This document shows positions 26,768 through 35,725 of a stretch of DNA of 64,000 bases, one piece after another. The translations under genes were made by a program, and so were the position numbers. Below the pieces are notes generated by a model. That model searched no databases. It was not told the DNA's origin and saw only the letters and a list, made by a program, of their open reading frames with translations. Origin of the DNA: Reinekea marinisedimentorum (GTDB taxonomy: Bacteria > Pseudomonadota > Gammaproteobacteria > Pseudomonadales > Natronospirillaceae); assembly GCF_004341165.1 (NCBI RefSeq), contig NZ_SLZR01000002.1, forward strand, positions 62,001 to 126,000, written 5' to 3'. Position 1 is the first letter of the stretch. Every line of letters starts with the position of its first letter.

Positions 26768-26947
26768 TCAGCTTTTCAGCTGATCTAACGTTTTTAAGGC
26801 GTCGTCAGCAACACCTTGTAATTCATGGATCAAGTCATCCGTTTCATGAGACGATAATGCTCTTACACGATCTTTCGGACTCATTAAAAACAAGCCCTTC
26901 TGCAAAGCCTTAATTTGCTTTTCCAACTGTTCAACAGCGTTGCTCAT
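26768..26947 (-). CDS. Small unknown protein upstream of serB
   Basis: A 59-codon frame starting ATG at 26947 with a good ribosome-binding site (AGAGGAA, about 7 nt upstream) and ending TGA 16 bp before serB. The predicted product is soluble, helical and acidic at the end (MSNAVEQLEKQIKALQKG at the N-terminus, ending with TLDQLKS). It has heptad-like hydrophobic spacing that suggests a short coiled coil. It has no cysteine, signal or membrane segment, and I do not recognise a family. It fills most of the gap between serB and the divergent membrane-protein gene, and its spacing indicates co-transcription with serB. Confidence 0.6.
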   Translation of the reverse strand: MSNAVEQLEKQIKALQKGLFLMSPKDRVRALSSHETDDLIHELQGVADDALKTLDQLKS

Positions 26948-27101
26948 ACGGATTCCTCTCTTCTTATAGTGGGTGGTCTGTTCTTATTGTGCGAACACAG
27001 ACGATGATTTTTATTGCTCAGCCCTTTAAGATAGCCCCAGCTGACTGGGCTTGCGAGCTTGCGCTGTTATTGTATCGACTAACCTGATTTAATCCACCAT
27101 C

Positions 27102-28421
27102 ATGAAAAACCTGAACTGGCTACTCCAACCGCTCGCTTTCTTTGCCGCGGCCATGCTCATCCTGCTGAACGTACTGCTGTTTGCAATCTGGTACATTCCG
27201 GCAGTCAACAATCTAAGCTCAGCGACAGAGCAGCTGGGCAACAGCCTGGTTCGCAACCTCGCCTTTGAGGCCACCTCGGCGCTGCACAGCAACAACCGGG
27301 TAAGCCTGAGCAACCTGCTAAACCGGGTCAGCGATCAGGATAACGTTCTGTTGGCCACCGTCATTGCCGATGAAACCGGCAATCGCCTGAGCTCGCGAAC
27401 CAAGAACACCACCGAAACCGGGCGGGTATTCAGAGCCCCAATTCAGTTCAGCAACGAACTGCTTGGCTACGCCGAAGTCTCGGTCAGTGAGCGTAATATT
27501 CAGCACTGGAAAAAACAGGCCATCAACAGCTGGCTGGTGTTTAACATCGTCGGGCTTTTTGGCCTTGGCTTGTTCCTCTATTTACGCCATCAGAATCACC
27601 AGAAAGAATGGGCCAGCATTGCGGGCACCATTAAAGAGCAACTGCCTGCCGTGGCCCAACAGCTCAAAGGCACACCCGAACAACAGCTTAAGCAGCTGTT
27701 CACCCTGCTGAACCAGCCAATGCAGCAGCATGGCAAACTCATGCAGCACCTGAATCAGAGTGAGGCCGGCCTGAATACCGAGCGATTGTTTGAGCAGGTA
27801 GAGCTGGGAGACGGTGGCAGTCAGTATCTCGATGTTGCACTGGTTTCGGTCGTATGCCAGAACTGGGAACAGCTGATTCGCATCTATGACGCCAATCAAT
27901 TGCAGCAGCTCTGGCAAAGCTATGAGCAACTGATGATTCAGGTCAGCGAGTTGTATCAGGGTATCGTTCTGCCAGACGGACTCACCCTGGCATTCGGTCT
28001 GACCGGCTCTGACGACTACGCCCTGAACGCCGTCTGCTCTGCCCGTGTAATACAGATAGCGCAGGACTTAATGGGCCAATCCCTCGATCAGCTGGCACCT
28101 GCGCTGGGCATTGCCGTCAGTTCAGGCCCGGCCTTTATCAGCCGAACCCACAAACACGGCCTGCCACTGCCGATGGTCGCCGGCGATGCAGAAACCCGCC
28201 TGTCGCAAATAAAAGCCCTGCAGCCGGTCGATCAGATCCTGCTGGCTGAACCACTTTTGCAGCACCCGGAAGTCAACGCCAAGATTGAGGCCAACCTGGT
28301 CAGAGATATCACCCTGCGTGACGGGCAGCGACTGGAAGTTTGGGAGCTGGACGCGATCAGTGAAATGGACAGACTTTTACATCAGCAAGCTGCAACCCTT
28401 GCAGACAGCAATCAGATTTGA
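27102..28421 (+). CDS. Membrane protein with YtjB-like sensor region and degenerate nucleotidyl-cyclase fold
   Basis: A 439-residue inner-membrane protein. Two membrane segments (about 12-32 and 143-161) flank a periplasmic region of about 110 residues, the plan of the AhpA/YtjB proteins that are also found beside serB. The C-terminal part (about 244-416) resembles the class III cyclase homology domain: LPDGLTLAFG (Asp292), ALGIAVSSGPAFIS and PMVAGDAETRLSQIKAL. The first metal Asp expected in the strand VALVSVVCQNW is missing, so cyclase activity is unlikely. Its ligand and partner are unknown. It is followed 8 bp later by a Rieske protein gene. Confidence 0.65.
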   Translation: MKNLNWLLQPLAFFAAAMLILLNVLLFAIWYIPAVNNLSSATEQLGNSLVRNLAFEATSALHSNNRVSLSNLLNRVSDQDNVLLATVIADETGNRLSSRTKNTTETGRVFRAPIQFSNELLGYAEVSVSERNIQHWKKQAINSWLVFNIVGLFGLGLFLYLRHQNHQKEWASIAGTIKEQLPAVAQQLKGTPEQQLKQLFTLLNQPMQQHGKLMQHLNQSEAGLNTERLFEQVELGDGGSQYLDVALVSVVCQNWEQLIRIYDANQLQQLWQSYEQLMIQVSELYQGIVLPDGLTLAFGLTGSDDYALNAVCSARVIQIAQDLMGQSLDQLAPALGIAVSSGPAFISRTHKHGLPLPMVAGDAETRLSQIKALQPVDQILLAEPLLQHPEVNAKIEANLVRDITLRDGQRLEVWELDAISEMDRLLHQQAATLADSNQI

Positions 28422-28429
28422 GGAACGCC

Positions 28430-28744
28430 ATGACCGTCTTATGCCACATACATGATCTGGAAGAAGGTAAATCCCGCGGCTTCGACAGCCCTGCCGGGCC
28501 GGTTTTTGCGGTCAAACGGGACGGCCAGATTTTTGTTTATAAAAACGAATGCCCTCATCTTCACACCAACCTTGAATATCAGGCCGATCAGTTTCTTGAT
28601 GCTGAAGGCGCACTGATTGAATGTTCGGTGCATGGCGCACTGTTTGAGATTGAAACCGGCGCCTGCCTGGCCGGCCCTTGCCAGGGCGAATCACTGATTC
28701 CGGTTGAGTTTGAAATACAGCAGGAAAAGATATGCATTGCCTAG
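28430..28744 (+). CDS. Small Rieske [2Fe-2S] protein
   Basis: A 104-residue single-domain Rieske ferredoxin. Cluster ligands are seen as CPHLH (C-x-H) and CSVH (C-x-x-H), about 35 residues apart. The start at 28430 is chosen because GAGGA overlaps the previous stop and lies 5 nt upstream; a start at 28418 would add only four residues. It has no signal peptide and probably works in the cytosol as an electron carrier of the NirD/dioxygenase-ferredoxin type. Its partner is not identifiable here. It forms an operon with the preceding membrane-protein gene and converges on folK. Confidence 0.85.
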   Translation: MTVLCHIHDLEEGKSRGFDSPAGPVFAVKRDGQIFVYKNECPHLHTNLEYQADQFLDAEGALIECSVHGALFEIETGACLAGPCQGESLIPVEFEIQQEKICIA

Positions 28745-28766
28745 AGATTACATACCTGCAGCAAAG

Positions 28767-29288
28767 CTAATCCAGATAGCTAAAGCGAAACTCAACCTCT
28801 TGCAACCACTGCTGACGGTTGCCCTGTTCCTGCCATAGCTGCAGAAAGGTATAGTCTTTGCCCGGCACCGTCTGCCCGGGCAACAAACGCGACAGCGGCA
28901 GCGTTACAAAGGCGTTAAAGAACAACTCCGGGCGCGGCAACTCAATACCCTCAACCACACCGGCCTGCGCGCCATAGGTGACGACATCAATATCCAGTGT
29001 ACGCGGTGAAAACTTCGGGCTGCGGCGATCCCGGCCATGATCATCTTCAATTTGCTTTAAGCGGGCGATCAATTCAGTCAGTGACAGGTCGGTGCAAATG
29101 ACCGCAACCATGTTAAGGAAGGGGCTACCATCGAAACCGACCGACGCCGATTCATAAACCGGCGAGCAATCCAGCGCTCCAAATTGCTCGTGCAGGGCCT
29201 TTAACCCGGCATTGATATTCCGGTAACGATCAACGTTGCTGCCAAGGCTTAAAGCCACCTGCTGCTTATTAAGAGACTGCCCGGTCAT
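28767..29288 (-). CDS. folK: 2-amino-4-hydroxy-6-hydroxymethyldihydropteridine pyrophosphokinase
   Basis: A 173-residue folate-biosynthesis enzyme that transfers pyrophosphate from ATP to the pterin alcohol. Visible are the N-terminal SLGSNVDRYRNINAGLKAL segment and the catalytic DHGRDRRSPKFSPRTLDIDVVTYG region with its two metal-binding aspartates (substrate and magnesium site). The start overlaps the stop of folB by ATGA, so the two consecutive steps of the pathway are translationally coupled. Its length is normal. This copy next to folB and tsaD differs from the folK linked to pcnB in many gammaproteobacteria, so a second copy may exist elsewhere. Confidence 0.93.
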   Translation of the reverse strand: MTGQSLNKQQVALSLGSNVDRYRNINAGLKALHEQFGALDCSPVYESASVGFDGSPFLNMVAVICTDLSLTELIARLKQIEDDHGRDRRSPKFSPRTLDIDVVTYGAQAGVVEGIELPRPELFFNAFVTLPLSRLLPGQTVPGKDYTFLQLWQEQGNRQQWLQEVEFRFSYLD

Positions 29289-29641
29289 TCAAAGCAGCGC
29301 TCTATGCGAGTTCCAACCGCCGAACAGCCTGGCACGGCCGCAGGCTTATTAATAGCCAGACGCACCCGCTTCACGCCAAACTCCTGATGCACCAGGCGAC
29401 ACAAACCTTCACCGATCGACTCAATGAGCTCAAAGGTTTGCTCTGCACACCAGTCGCGCACCAACCTGGACAGGCGATCGTAATCCAGAGCCAGGCTCAA
29501 ATCGTCAGTTGCACCGGCAGCAGCGCAATCAAAATCTATATCAAAGTCGAGAATCAACTTTTGTCGGGCATGGCGCTCAAAGTCATAGACACCAATCAGG
29601 CTCTCAACCTCTAATCCGTGAATGTACACTACATCAGACAT
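29285..29641 (-). CDS. folB: Dihydroneopterin aldolase
   Basis: A 118-residue enzyme producing 6-hydroxymethyl-dihydropterin and glycolaldehyde from dihydroneopterin, directly before FolK in the pathway. The start at 29641 is chosen because the protein then begins [23 protein letters not shown], the usual beginning of FolB. The frame could be extended to 29659, but only within the upstream gene. The conserved Glu of the active site lies in the [11 protein letters not shown] segment, and the Lys in INKPAAVPG. It overlaps tsaD by 8 bp upstream and folK by 4 bp downstream. Confidence 0.92.
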   Translation of the reverse strand: MSDVVYIHGLEVESLIGVYDFERHARQKLILDFDIDFDCAAAGATDDLSLALDYDRLSRLVRDWCAEQTFELIESIGEGLCRLVHQEFGVKRVRLAINKPAAVPGCSAVGTRIERCFE

Positions 29642-30665
29642 TAATCGGCTCCAGTTCATCCAACGGCCAGCGCGCCTTTACTTCAACCTTGAGCGAAGAT
29701 TGCTGACCGGCCTTAAGGCGCAGCCAACCGGCATAGGCAATCATGGCACCGTTATCGGTACAGAATTCTGGCCGGGCATAAAACACCCTGGCCCGCTCTT
29801 TCTTACACATGGCATGCAGCGCCGTACGCAGCGATTTGTTGGCGCTGACACCTCCGGCAATGACCAGTGTTTTATGGCCGGTCTCACGCAGTGCCCGGCG
29901 ACATTTAATAGCCAGCGTTTCAATAACAGCCTGCTGAAAGCCACAGGCAATGTCGGCCTGAATCTGCTCTTCCACTACCTCATCAACGGCGTGCCGGGCT
30001 ATGGCAAGCCGTACTGCTGTTTTTAGCCCTGAAAAGCTGAAGTCCATGCCCGGGCGGTCAATCATCGGCCTTGGAAACTCAAACACACCCTTTACACCCT
30101 GATCAGCCTTCTGGCTCAGCAGTGGCCCGCCCGGATAGGGCAGCCCCATCATTTTTGCGGTTTTATCAAAGGCTTCACCGGCGGCATCGTCGAGGGTTTC
30201 GCCAAGAATCCGATAACAGCCAGGTGCGCTGACATCAACCAGCATGGTATGACCACCACTGACCAACAGCGCGACAAACGGATATTCCGGCGGCTGCTCT
30301 TCCAGCATCGGGGCCAACAGGTGACCTTCCATATGATGCACAGCAATGGCCGGCACACCCCAGCCCATCGCTAACGAGCGCCCCATAGAGGCACCCACCA
30401 TTAGGGCACCCACCAGGCCCGGCCCGGCGGTATAGGCGATGCCGTCGACATCACCAAACTCAAGACCGGCATCGGTAAACACGCCGCGGATCATAGGCGC
30501 CAGCTTGCGAATATGGTCACGCGAGGCCAGCTCCGGCACCACTCCGCCAAATTCGGCATGCATTTTTACCTGACTGTACAGCTGATGCGCCATCAACCCC
30601 TGTTCACTGTCATAAATAGCGACACCGGTTTCATCACAAGAGCTTTCTATTCCCAAAACACGCAT
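29634..30665 (-). CDS. tsaD: tRNA N6-adenosine threonylcarbamoyltransferase
   Basis: A 343-residue ASKHA-fold protein that, with TsaB, TsaC and TsaE, makes the t6A37 modification of ANN-decoding tRNAs. The start [17 protein letters not shown] and the metal-binding HHMEGH segment ([10 protein letters not shown]) are typical, as are [11 protein letters not shown] and [13 protein letters not shown]. It is divergent from rpsU, the widespread gammaproteobacterial arrangement tsaD / rpsU-dnaG-rpoD. Two folate genes follow in overlapping frames, giving the three-gene operon tsaD-folB-folK. Confidence 0.97.
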   Translation of the reverse strand: MRVLGIESSCDETGVAIYDSEQGLMAHQLYSQVKMHAEFGGVVPELASRDHIRKLAPMIRGVFTDAGLEFGDVDGIAYTAGPGLVGALMVGASMGRSLAMGWGVPAIAVHHMEGHLLAPMLEEQPPEYPFVALLVSGGHTMLVDVSAPGCYRILGETLDDAAGEAFDKTAKMMGLPYPGGPLLSQKADQGVKGVFEFPRPMIDRPGMDFSFSGLKTAVRLAIARHAVDEVVEEQIQADIACGFQQAVIETLAIKCRRALRETGHKTLVIAGGVSANKSLRTALHAMCKKERARVFYARPEFCTDNGAMIAYAGWLRLKAGQQSSLKVEVKARWPLDELEPINV

Positions 30666-30813
30666 AAAAAAATTGACTGTAGCTTTAAAAGGTCGCGTAG
30701 TTTATCGATATTGATGCTTTGCTGCCACTCAATAGCGGGGCTCGGTGCACGGCCAACATTCGCCAAAAGACGGCAAATACCGGCCGCGACCACAAGTTAA
30801 TTCAAATCCAGTC

Positions 30814-30842
30814 TTGATACCCTAGGGAGGCATCAGTATAAT
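30814..30842 (+). promoter_or_regulatory. Sigma-70 promoter of the rpsU-dnaG-rpoD operon
   Basis: TTGATA (30814-30819) and a perfect TATAAT (30837-30842) are separated by 17 bp, 65 bp before the rpsU start. This is the clearest vegetative promoter in the window and fits a highly expressed macromolecular-synthesis operon. Confidence 0.85.
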
Positions 30843-30907
30843 TACGCGCCTCGAAAATCTGAGCGCTGCTCTGGTTTCGATCAACCCATAATTTTTAGGA
30901 AGATTAA

Positions 30908-31123
30908 ATGCCACACGTTAAAGTAAAAGATAACGAGCCATTTGACGTAGCACTGCGTCGTTTCAAGCGTTCTTGCGAAAAAGCAGGTGTACTGTCTGAA
31001 GTACGTCGTCGTGAACACTATGAAAAGCCAACCTGGGTTCGTAAACGTGCGCAAGCTGCAGCTGTTAAGCGTCATGCTAAAAAGCTGTCCCGTGAAAACA
31101 AGCGCATGAACCGTCTTTACTAA
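30908..31123 (+). CDS. rpsU: 30S ribosomal protein S21
   Basis: A 71-residue, strongly basic protein of the small ribosomal subunit, placed near the anti-Shine-Dalgarno end of 16S rRNA. The whole chain matches S21 ([19 protein letters not shown] start, then [22 protein letters not shown]). AGGAAG lies just upstream. It is the first gene of the macromolecular-synthesis operon, followed at short distance by yqeY, dnaG and rpoD, as in many gammaproteobacteria. Confidence 0.99.
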   Translation: MPHVKVKDNEPFDVALRRFKRSCEKAGVLSEVRRREHYEKPTWVRKRAQAAAVKRHAKKLSRENKRMNRLY

Positions 31124-31162
31124 TAACTTTTAGTAAGTTTTAAAAATACGTGGGTTAACGAT

Positions 31163-31609
31163 ATGTCTGAGCTCAAGCAAAACCTCACTCAAAGCATGAA
31201 AGAGGCCATGCGCGCCAGGGAAAAGGAACGCCTCGGTGCGATCCGTATGATCCTGGCAGAGCTCAAACGCATTGAAGTCGACGAGCGTATTGAACTGGAC
31301 GACAACCGTGTTTTGGCCGTTCTGGACAAAATGACCAAACAAAGACGCGACTCTCTTGCTCAATATGAGGAAGCCGGGCGCGAAGATCTTGCCGCGATCG
31401 AACGTTATGAACTGGAGGTGATATCCACTTTTCTTCCGGCGGCGTTGACTGAAGACGAAATAAGCGCTTTAGTCTCAGAGTCAATCTCACAGGTTGGCGC
31501 AACATCCATGGCCGACATGGGTAAAGTGATGGGCTTAATCAAGCCAAAAGCCCAGGGCCGGGCCGATATAGCCGAGATCAGCAAGTTGATCAAGGCGCAA
31601 CTGAGCTAA
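31163..31609 (+). CDS. yqeY: GatB/YqeY-domain protein
   Basis: A 148-residue protein consisting of a YqeY domain, related to the tRNA-binding tail of GatB. Typical segments are MKEAMRAREKERLGAIRMILAELK and, at the C-terminus, MGLIKPKAQGRADIAEISKLIKAQL. It probably binds tRNA or acts in tRNA-dependent amidation, but the precise role is not established. Its place between rpsU and dnaG is common outside the enterobacteria. No GatCAB genes are in the window. Confidence 0.93.
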   Translation: MSELKQNLTQSMKEAMRAREKERLGAIRMILAELKRIEVDERIELDDNRVLAVLDKMTKQRRDSLAQYEEAGREDLAAIERYELEVISTFLPAALTEDEISALVSESISQVGATSMADMGKVMGLIKPKAQGRADIAEISKLIKAQLS

Positions 31610-31663
31610 ACCATCACCCGCCACTAAGCCTGTTTTGCTTTCAGTATTTGCCAGAGAGACCTT

Positions 31664-33532
31664 ATGGCCGGCTTAATTCCCAATGACTTTATAGAGCAAC
31701 TGCTCGATCGCACCGACATCGTTGAAGTTATTGGTAATCGGATCGACCTTAAAAAGAAAGGCAAAGATCACTGGGCCTGCTGCCCATTCCACAAAGAAAA
31801 CTCTCCCTCATTCTCAGTAAATTCCAGCAAGCAATTCTATTACTGCTTTGGCTGTGGTGCTTCCGGCACAGCGGTTAAATTCCTGCAGGAGTACGAAAGC
31901 CTAAGCTTTGTTGAAGCCATTGAAGAGCTGGCACGCATGGCCGGGCAGGATGTGCCGCGCGAAGAAGTCAGCAAGGAATCCCAACAGCGACAACAGCAAC
32001 GCCGAACACTGCACGACCTGATGAGCAGCTGTGCGGATTACTTCATCCACCAGCTCTATCAGCATCCCGATGCTGCCGCAGTGCAGCAATATGCACTGAC
32101 CCGCGGCCTGACCGAAGACACCATTCGCACTTTTGGCATTGGCTTCGCCCCAGCCGGCTGGGACAACCTGATTCAGCACTTCCGCAACGACAAAACCACG
32201 CAGGAACTGCTCACCACCGGCATGCTCACCCAGAACAATCAGGGCCGGGTCTACGACCGCTTCCGCAACCGGTTGATGTTTCCCATTCGCGACATAAAAG
32301 GCCGGGTCATCGCCTTTGGCGGCCGGGTCATGACACCGGATGAAAAGCCCAAGTACCTGAACAGCCCGGAAACACCCATCTTCCATAAAGGGGCTGAGCT
32401 GTACGGCCTGTATGAAGCCCGCAAGGCGCTGAAAGACTTTGAAAACATCATCATTGTTGAGGGCTACATGGATGTTGTCGCTCTGGCTCAGCACAAGGTA
32501 CGCAATGCAGTGGCTACGCTGGGTACCGCGACATCCAGCACCCATATCCAGAAGCTGTTTAAGCATACCGCTGAACTGGTTTTTTGCTTTGATGGTGATA
32601 AAGCCGGCCGCAGAGCTGCAGAACGGGCACTGGCGAACTGCCTACCGGAAATCAAAGATGGCTATCAGGTGCGCTTCCTTTTCCTGCCGGAAGGCGAAGA
32701 CCCGGACACCATGGTGCAAAAAGAAGGCTTTGATGGCTTTATGCACCGGGTGAAGCAAGCACAAAGTTGCTCGGATTTTCTGTTCCAGCACCTTCAGAGC
32801 CAGGCCGATATCTCCAGACTGGATGGCCGTGCCAAGCTCGCCAGCCTGGCCCGCGGCTGGATTGAAAAAGCCCCGGACGGCATTTTCAAACAACTGCTTT
32901 ACCGGCAACTCTCAGACCTGATTGGTCTGACGACCGAACAAATCATCGACAACTACAAAGCCGAAGCACCTGAACCGGCCCCTGCCGAGCCCGCACCAGC
33001 AGATGAGCCGAGGCATTTTGCGCCACCCTACCAGGGCGACGAAGCCCCCAGAGTTGCACAGCCCAAAAAATCATCCAAACTCGATGTGCGCATCGGTGTT
33101 GTTCATCGGGCATTGGCCTGGTTAATTCGCTATCCTGAGCTAGCCTTGTCAATTGATATGGGCGCCGTGGGCCACCTGCCCGGAGATGATGAGCACCAAC
33201 TGTTAAAAACCGTAATCAAGCTGTTACGCGAGGCCCCCAAAAAAGATATCTATTTCGCCTTTGATTACTTATGCCAACACAACCTCAGAGAGGCCCTTTC
33301 ACCGATCTCCACCTCTGATTACTTATGGCTGGAAGCTTCGAATGAAAACCACTCCGATGAGAAAGAGTTTGCTAAGCAGGAACTTGAAAAAATAATTAAC
33401 GCCCTAACCCATAGGGCACCCGATGACGAATACGAACAGCTTAAACAGCGAGTTCTTACGCTGGATCCAACCCTAACGGACAGCGACAAGCAGAGATACC
33501 GCGATCTGCTGAAACAAAAAAAGCGGCGATAA
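31664..33532 (+). CDS. dnaG: DNA primase
   Basis: A 622-residue primase that makes RNA primers at the replication fork with DnaB. The N-terminal zinc-binding domain has CCPFH and YYCFGCG (about residues 40-65). The RNA-polymerase core includes GRVIAFGGRVM and the TOPRIM motif with EGYMDVVAL (about 264-272) and FCFDGDKAGRRAAER (about 310-325). The C-terminal DnaB-binding domain follows a proline/alanine-rich linker (about 425-465). It lies 54 bp after yqeY in the rpsU operon. Its length is slightly above the E. coli protein because of that linker. Confidence 0.98.
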   Translation: MAGLIPNDFIEQLLDRTDIVEVIGNRIDLKKKGKDHWACCPFHKENSPSFSVNSSKQFYYCFGCGASGTAVKFLQEYESLSFVEAIEELARMAGQDVPREEVSKESQQRQQQRRTLHDLMSSCADYFIHQLYQHPDAAAVQQYALTRGLTEDTIRTFGIGFAPAGWDNLIQHFRNDKTTQELLTTGMLTQNNQGRVYDRFRNRLMFPIRDIKGRVIAFGGRVMTPDEKPKYLNSPETPIFHKGAELYGLYEARKALKDFENIIIVEGYMDVVALAQHKVRNAVATLGTATSSTHIQKLFKHTAELVFCFDGDKAGRRAAERALANCLPEIKDGYQVRFLFLPEGEDPDTMVQKEGFDGFMHRVKQAQSCSDFLFQHLQSQADISRLDGRAKLASLARGWIEKAPDGIFKQLLYRQLSDLIGLTTEQIIDNYKAEAPEPAPAEPAPADEPRHFAPPYQGDEAPRVAQPKKSSKLDVRIGVVHRALAWLIRYPELALSIDMGAVGHLPGDDEHQLLKTVIKLLREAPKKDIYFAFDYLCQHNLREALSPISTSDYLWLEASNENHSDEKEFAKQELEKIINALTHRAPDDEYEQLKQRVLTLDPTLTDSDKQRYRDLLKQKKRR

Positions 33533-33729
33533 AAGCCTGAAAGGTAAAAACGCCGGAAAACCACTGTAAACGGTGGCCAAGGCATTTAAATGTGCACTGA
33601 AATATAAGCTTATCACAGGAAATATACTTGATTTAGACCATTACCAGAGTGTCTAAGCTGTTGATTTCCTGTACAATATCCGGCTATTTGCGTGCACTAT
33701 CAACCAAAAACAGAGTTTACAGGTTATCT

Positions 33730-35574
33730 ATGGCTGAAAAATCCCAGCGTCAGTCCCGACTTAAAGAACTGATTGCCAAAGGTAAAGAGCAAGGTTACTT
33801 AACCTTTGCCGAGGTGAACGACCACCTGCCGGAAGAGATTAACTCTCCGGATCAGGTCGAAGACATCATTGCAATGATCAACGATATCGGTATCGAGGTG
33901 TTTGAACAAGCACCGGATGCCGATCAACTGCTGCTTGCAGAAAGCGATCAAAACACCGATGAAGACGCCACCGAAGAAGCAGCAGCAGCCCTTGCCGCTG
34001 TAGAAAGCGATACTGGACGCACAACAGACCCGGTTCGTATGTATATGCGCGAAATGGGCACGGTTGAACTGTTGACCCGTGAAGGCGAAATCGTAATCGC
34101 CAAGCGCATCGAAGAAGGCACGCGTGAAGTCATGCAGGCCATGGCTTTCTACCCGGGCGTAATTAAAGACATTATCGAAGCCTATGAAGCTACACTGGAA
34201 GAAGAAGGCGGCCGCCTTTCTGACATCCTTACCAGCTTCCAGGACCCTGATGAAGAAGATCCACTGCCTGCGGCAGATTCACCGGATGCAATTCAGACCG
34301 AAGACAACAGCGACGACGATCTGGATGACGACGATGATGACGATTCCGATGAAGAAGTCGATAACGGCCCGGATCCGGAACTGGCTCGTGAGCGCTTTAC
34401 CCTGCTGAAACAGCAGCTCAGTGAAGCTCTGAAAATCATTGAAGAAAAAGGCCGCTACAGCAAAGAAGCCAATGCTGCCCTCTCTGCGATGGGTGAAACC
34501 TTCTCATGCTTTAAGTTAACGCCTAAAGCCTTTGAAGACTCGATCAACCCAATCAAAGTGACTGTTGAAGACATTCGCGCGCAAGAGCGCAAGGCCATTG
34601 CCATCTGTGTTCGCACGCTGAAAATGCCGCGCAAAGAGTTTATCGACCTGTTTGTGGGTCACGAAACTGAAGATCAGTGGCTCAACCAGGTTCTTGAAGA
34701 CCCTAAGTACGCAGAAGAAGCCTTCCGTCACGAAGTGGAATTACGTCGTGCTCAGCGTAAGTTGCGCAACATCCAGAAATCTACCGGCGTTACTCTGGCA
34801 GAAGTGAAAGATATCCACCGTCGCATCTCTATCGGTGAAGCCCGCGCCCGTCGCGCCAAGAAAGAAATGGTCGAGGCGAACCTGCGTCTGGTGATCTCCA
34901 TTGCCAAGAAGTACACCAACCGTGGCTTGCAGTTCCTGGATTTAATTCAGGAAGGCAACATCGGCCTGATGAAAGCGGTCGATAAGTTCGAATACCGCCG
35001 TGGTTATAAGTTCTCGACTTATGCGACCTGGTGGATTCGTCAGGCGATTACCCGCTCTATTGCTGACCAAGCGCGTACTATCCGTATTCCGGTACACATG
35101 ATCGAAACGATCAACAAGCTGAACCGTATTTCCCGCCAGATGTTGCAGGAAATGGGTCGCGAGCCAACACCGGAAGAACTGGCTGAACGCATGGACATGC
35201 CTGAAGACAAGATCCGCAAGGTGCTGAAAATTTCCAAAGAGCCGATCTCACTGGAAACACCCATCGGTGATGATGAAGACAGCTCACTGGGCGATTTCAT
35301 TGAAGACAACACCATGGAGCTGCCGATTCACTCTGCTACCTCCACCGGTCTGCGTGAAGCCACCAAAGAGGTTCTGGCTGGCCTAACCGCGCGTGAAGCC
35401 AAGGTGCTGCGTATGCGTTTTGGTATTAACATGAATACCGACCACACGCTGGAAGAAGTCGGCAAGCAGTTTGATGTGACGCGTGAGCGTATCCGTCAGA
35501 TTGAAGCCAAGGCACTGCGCAAGCTGCGTCATCCTTCTCGCTCTGACCACCTGCGGAGCTTCATAGACGAATAG
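33730..35574 (+). CDS. rpoD: RNA polymerase sigma factor RpoD (sigma-70)
   Basis: A 614-residue housekeeping sigma factor. The start at 33730 gives [24 protein letters not shown], the usual beginning with region 1.1; the frame extension to 33649 is not expected to be translated. Region 1.2 is [23 protein letters not shown] long non-conserved region contains a very acidic run (about residues 195-215). Regions 2.3-2.4 read [17 protein letters not shown], and the region 4.2 helix-turn-helix is [20 protein letters not shown]. It is separated from dnaG by about 200 bp, which may hold an additional promoter (TACAAT at 33672-33677), as seen for rpoD elsewhere. Confidence 0.98.
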   Translation: MAEKSQRQSRLKELIAKGKEQGYLTFAEVNDHLPEEINSPDQVEDIIAMINDIGIEVFEQAPDADQLLLAESDQNTDEDATEEAAAALAAVESDTGRTTDPVRMYMREMGTVELLTREGEIVIAKRIEEGTREVMQAMAFYPGVIKDIIEAYEATLEEEGGRLSDILTSFQDPDEEDPLPAADSPDAIQTEDNSDDDLDDDDDDDSDEEVDNGPDPELARERFTLLKQQLSEALKIIEEKGRYSKEANAALSAMGETFSCFKLTPKAFEDSINPIKVTVEDIRAQERKAIAICVRTLKMPRKEFIDLFVGHETEDQWLNQVLEDPKYAEEAFRHEVELRRAQRKLRNIQKSTGVTLAEVKDIHRRISIGEARARRAKKEMVEANLRLVISIAKKYTNRGLQFLDLIQEGNIGLMKAVDKFEYRRGYKFSTYATWWIRQAITRSIADQARTIRIPVHMIETINKLNRISRQMLQEMGREPTPEELAERMDMPEDKIRKVLKISKEPISLETPIGDDEDSSLGDFIEDNTMELPIHSATSTGLREATKEVLAGLTAREAKVLRMRFGINMNTDHTLEEVGKQFDVTRERIRQIEAKALRKLRHPSRSDHLRSFIDE

Positions 35575-35596
35575 TTTTAGCAACGCTAAAAACAGC

Positions 35597-35628
35597 AAAA
35601 AGCCCGGCCGATGTGCCGGGCTTTTTTT
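35597..35628 (+). terminator. Terminator of the rpsU-dnaG-rpoD operon
   Basis: A 12-bp stem (AAAAAGCCCGGC, 35597-35608, with 35615-35626) and 6-nt loop end in a T run, 22 bp after the rpoD stop. Confidence 0.93.
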
Positions 35629-35725
35629 CGCCTGCAATTAAAGAACACTCGTACAGCAATCGAAAGAAATACGAAAACAAATCGAAATTCAGCCCAGAAA
35701 CCTACAACAAGAATGAATTGTCACT

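Noticed and set aside
31901-32566. A 221-codon minus-strand frame inside dnaG
   Set aside because: It is antisense to the primase core, without a ribosome-binding site or recognisable domain.
34300-34370. The long acidic run in RpoD as a possible repeat expansion or insertion
   Set aside because: Acidic runs in the non-conserved region between regions 1.2 and 2.1 are usual in gammaproteobacterial sigma-70.
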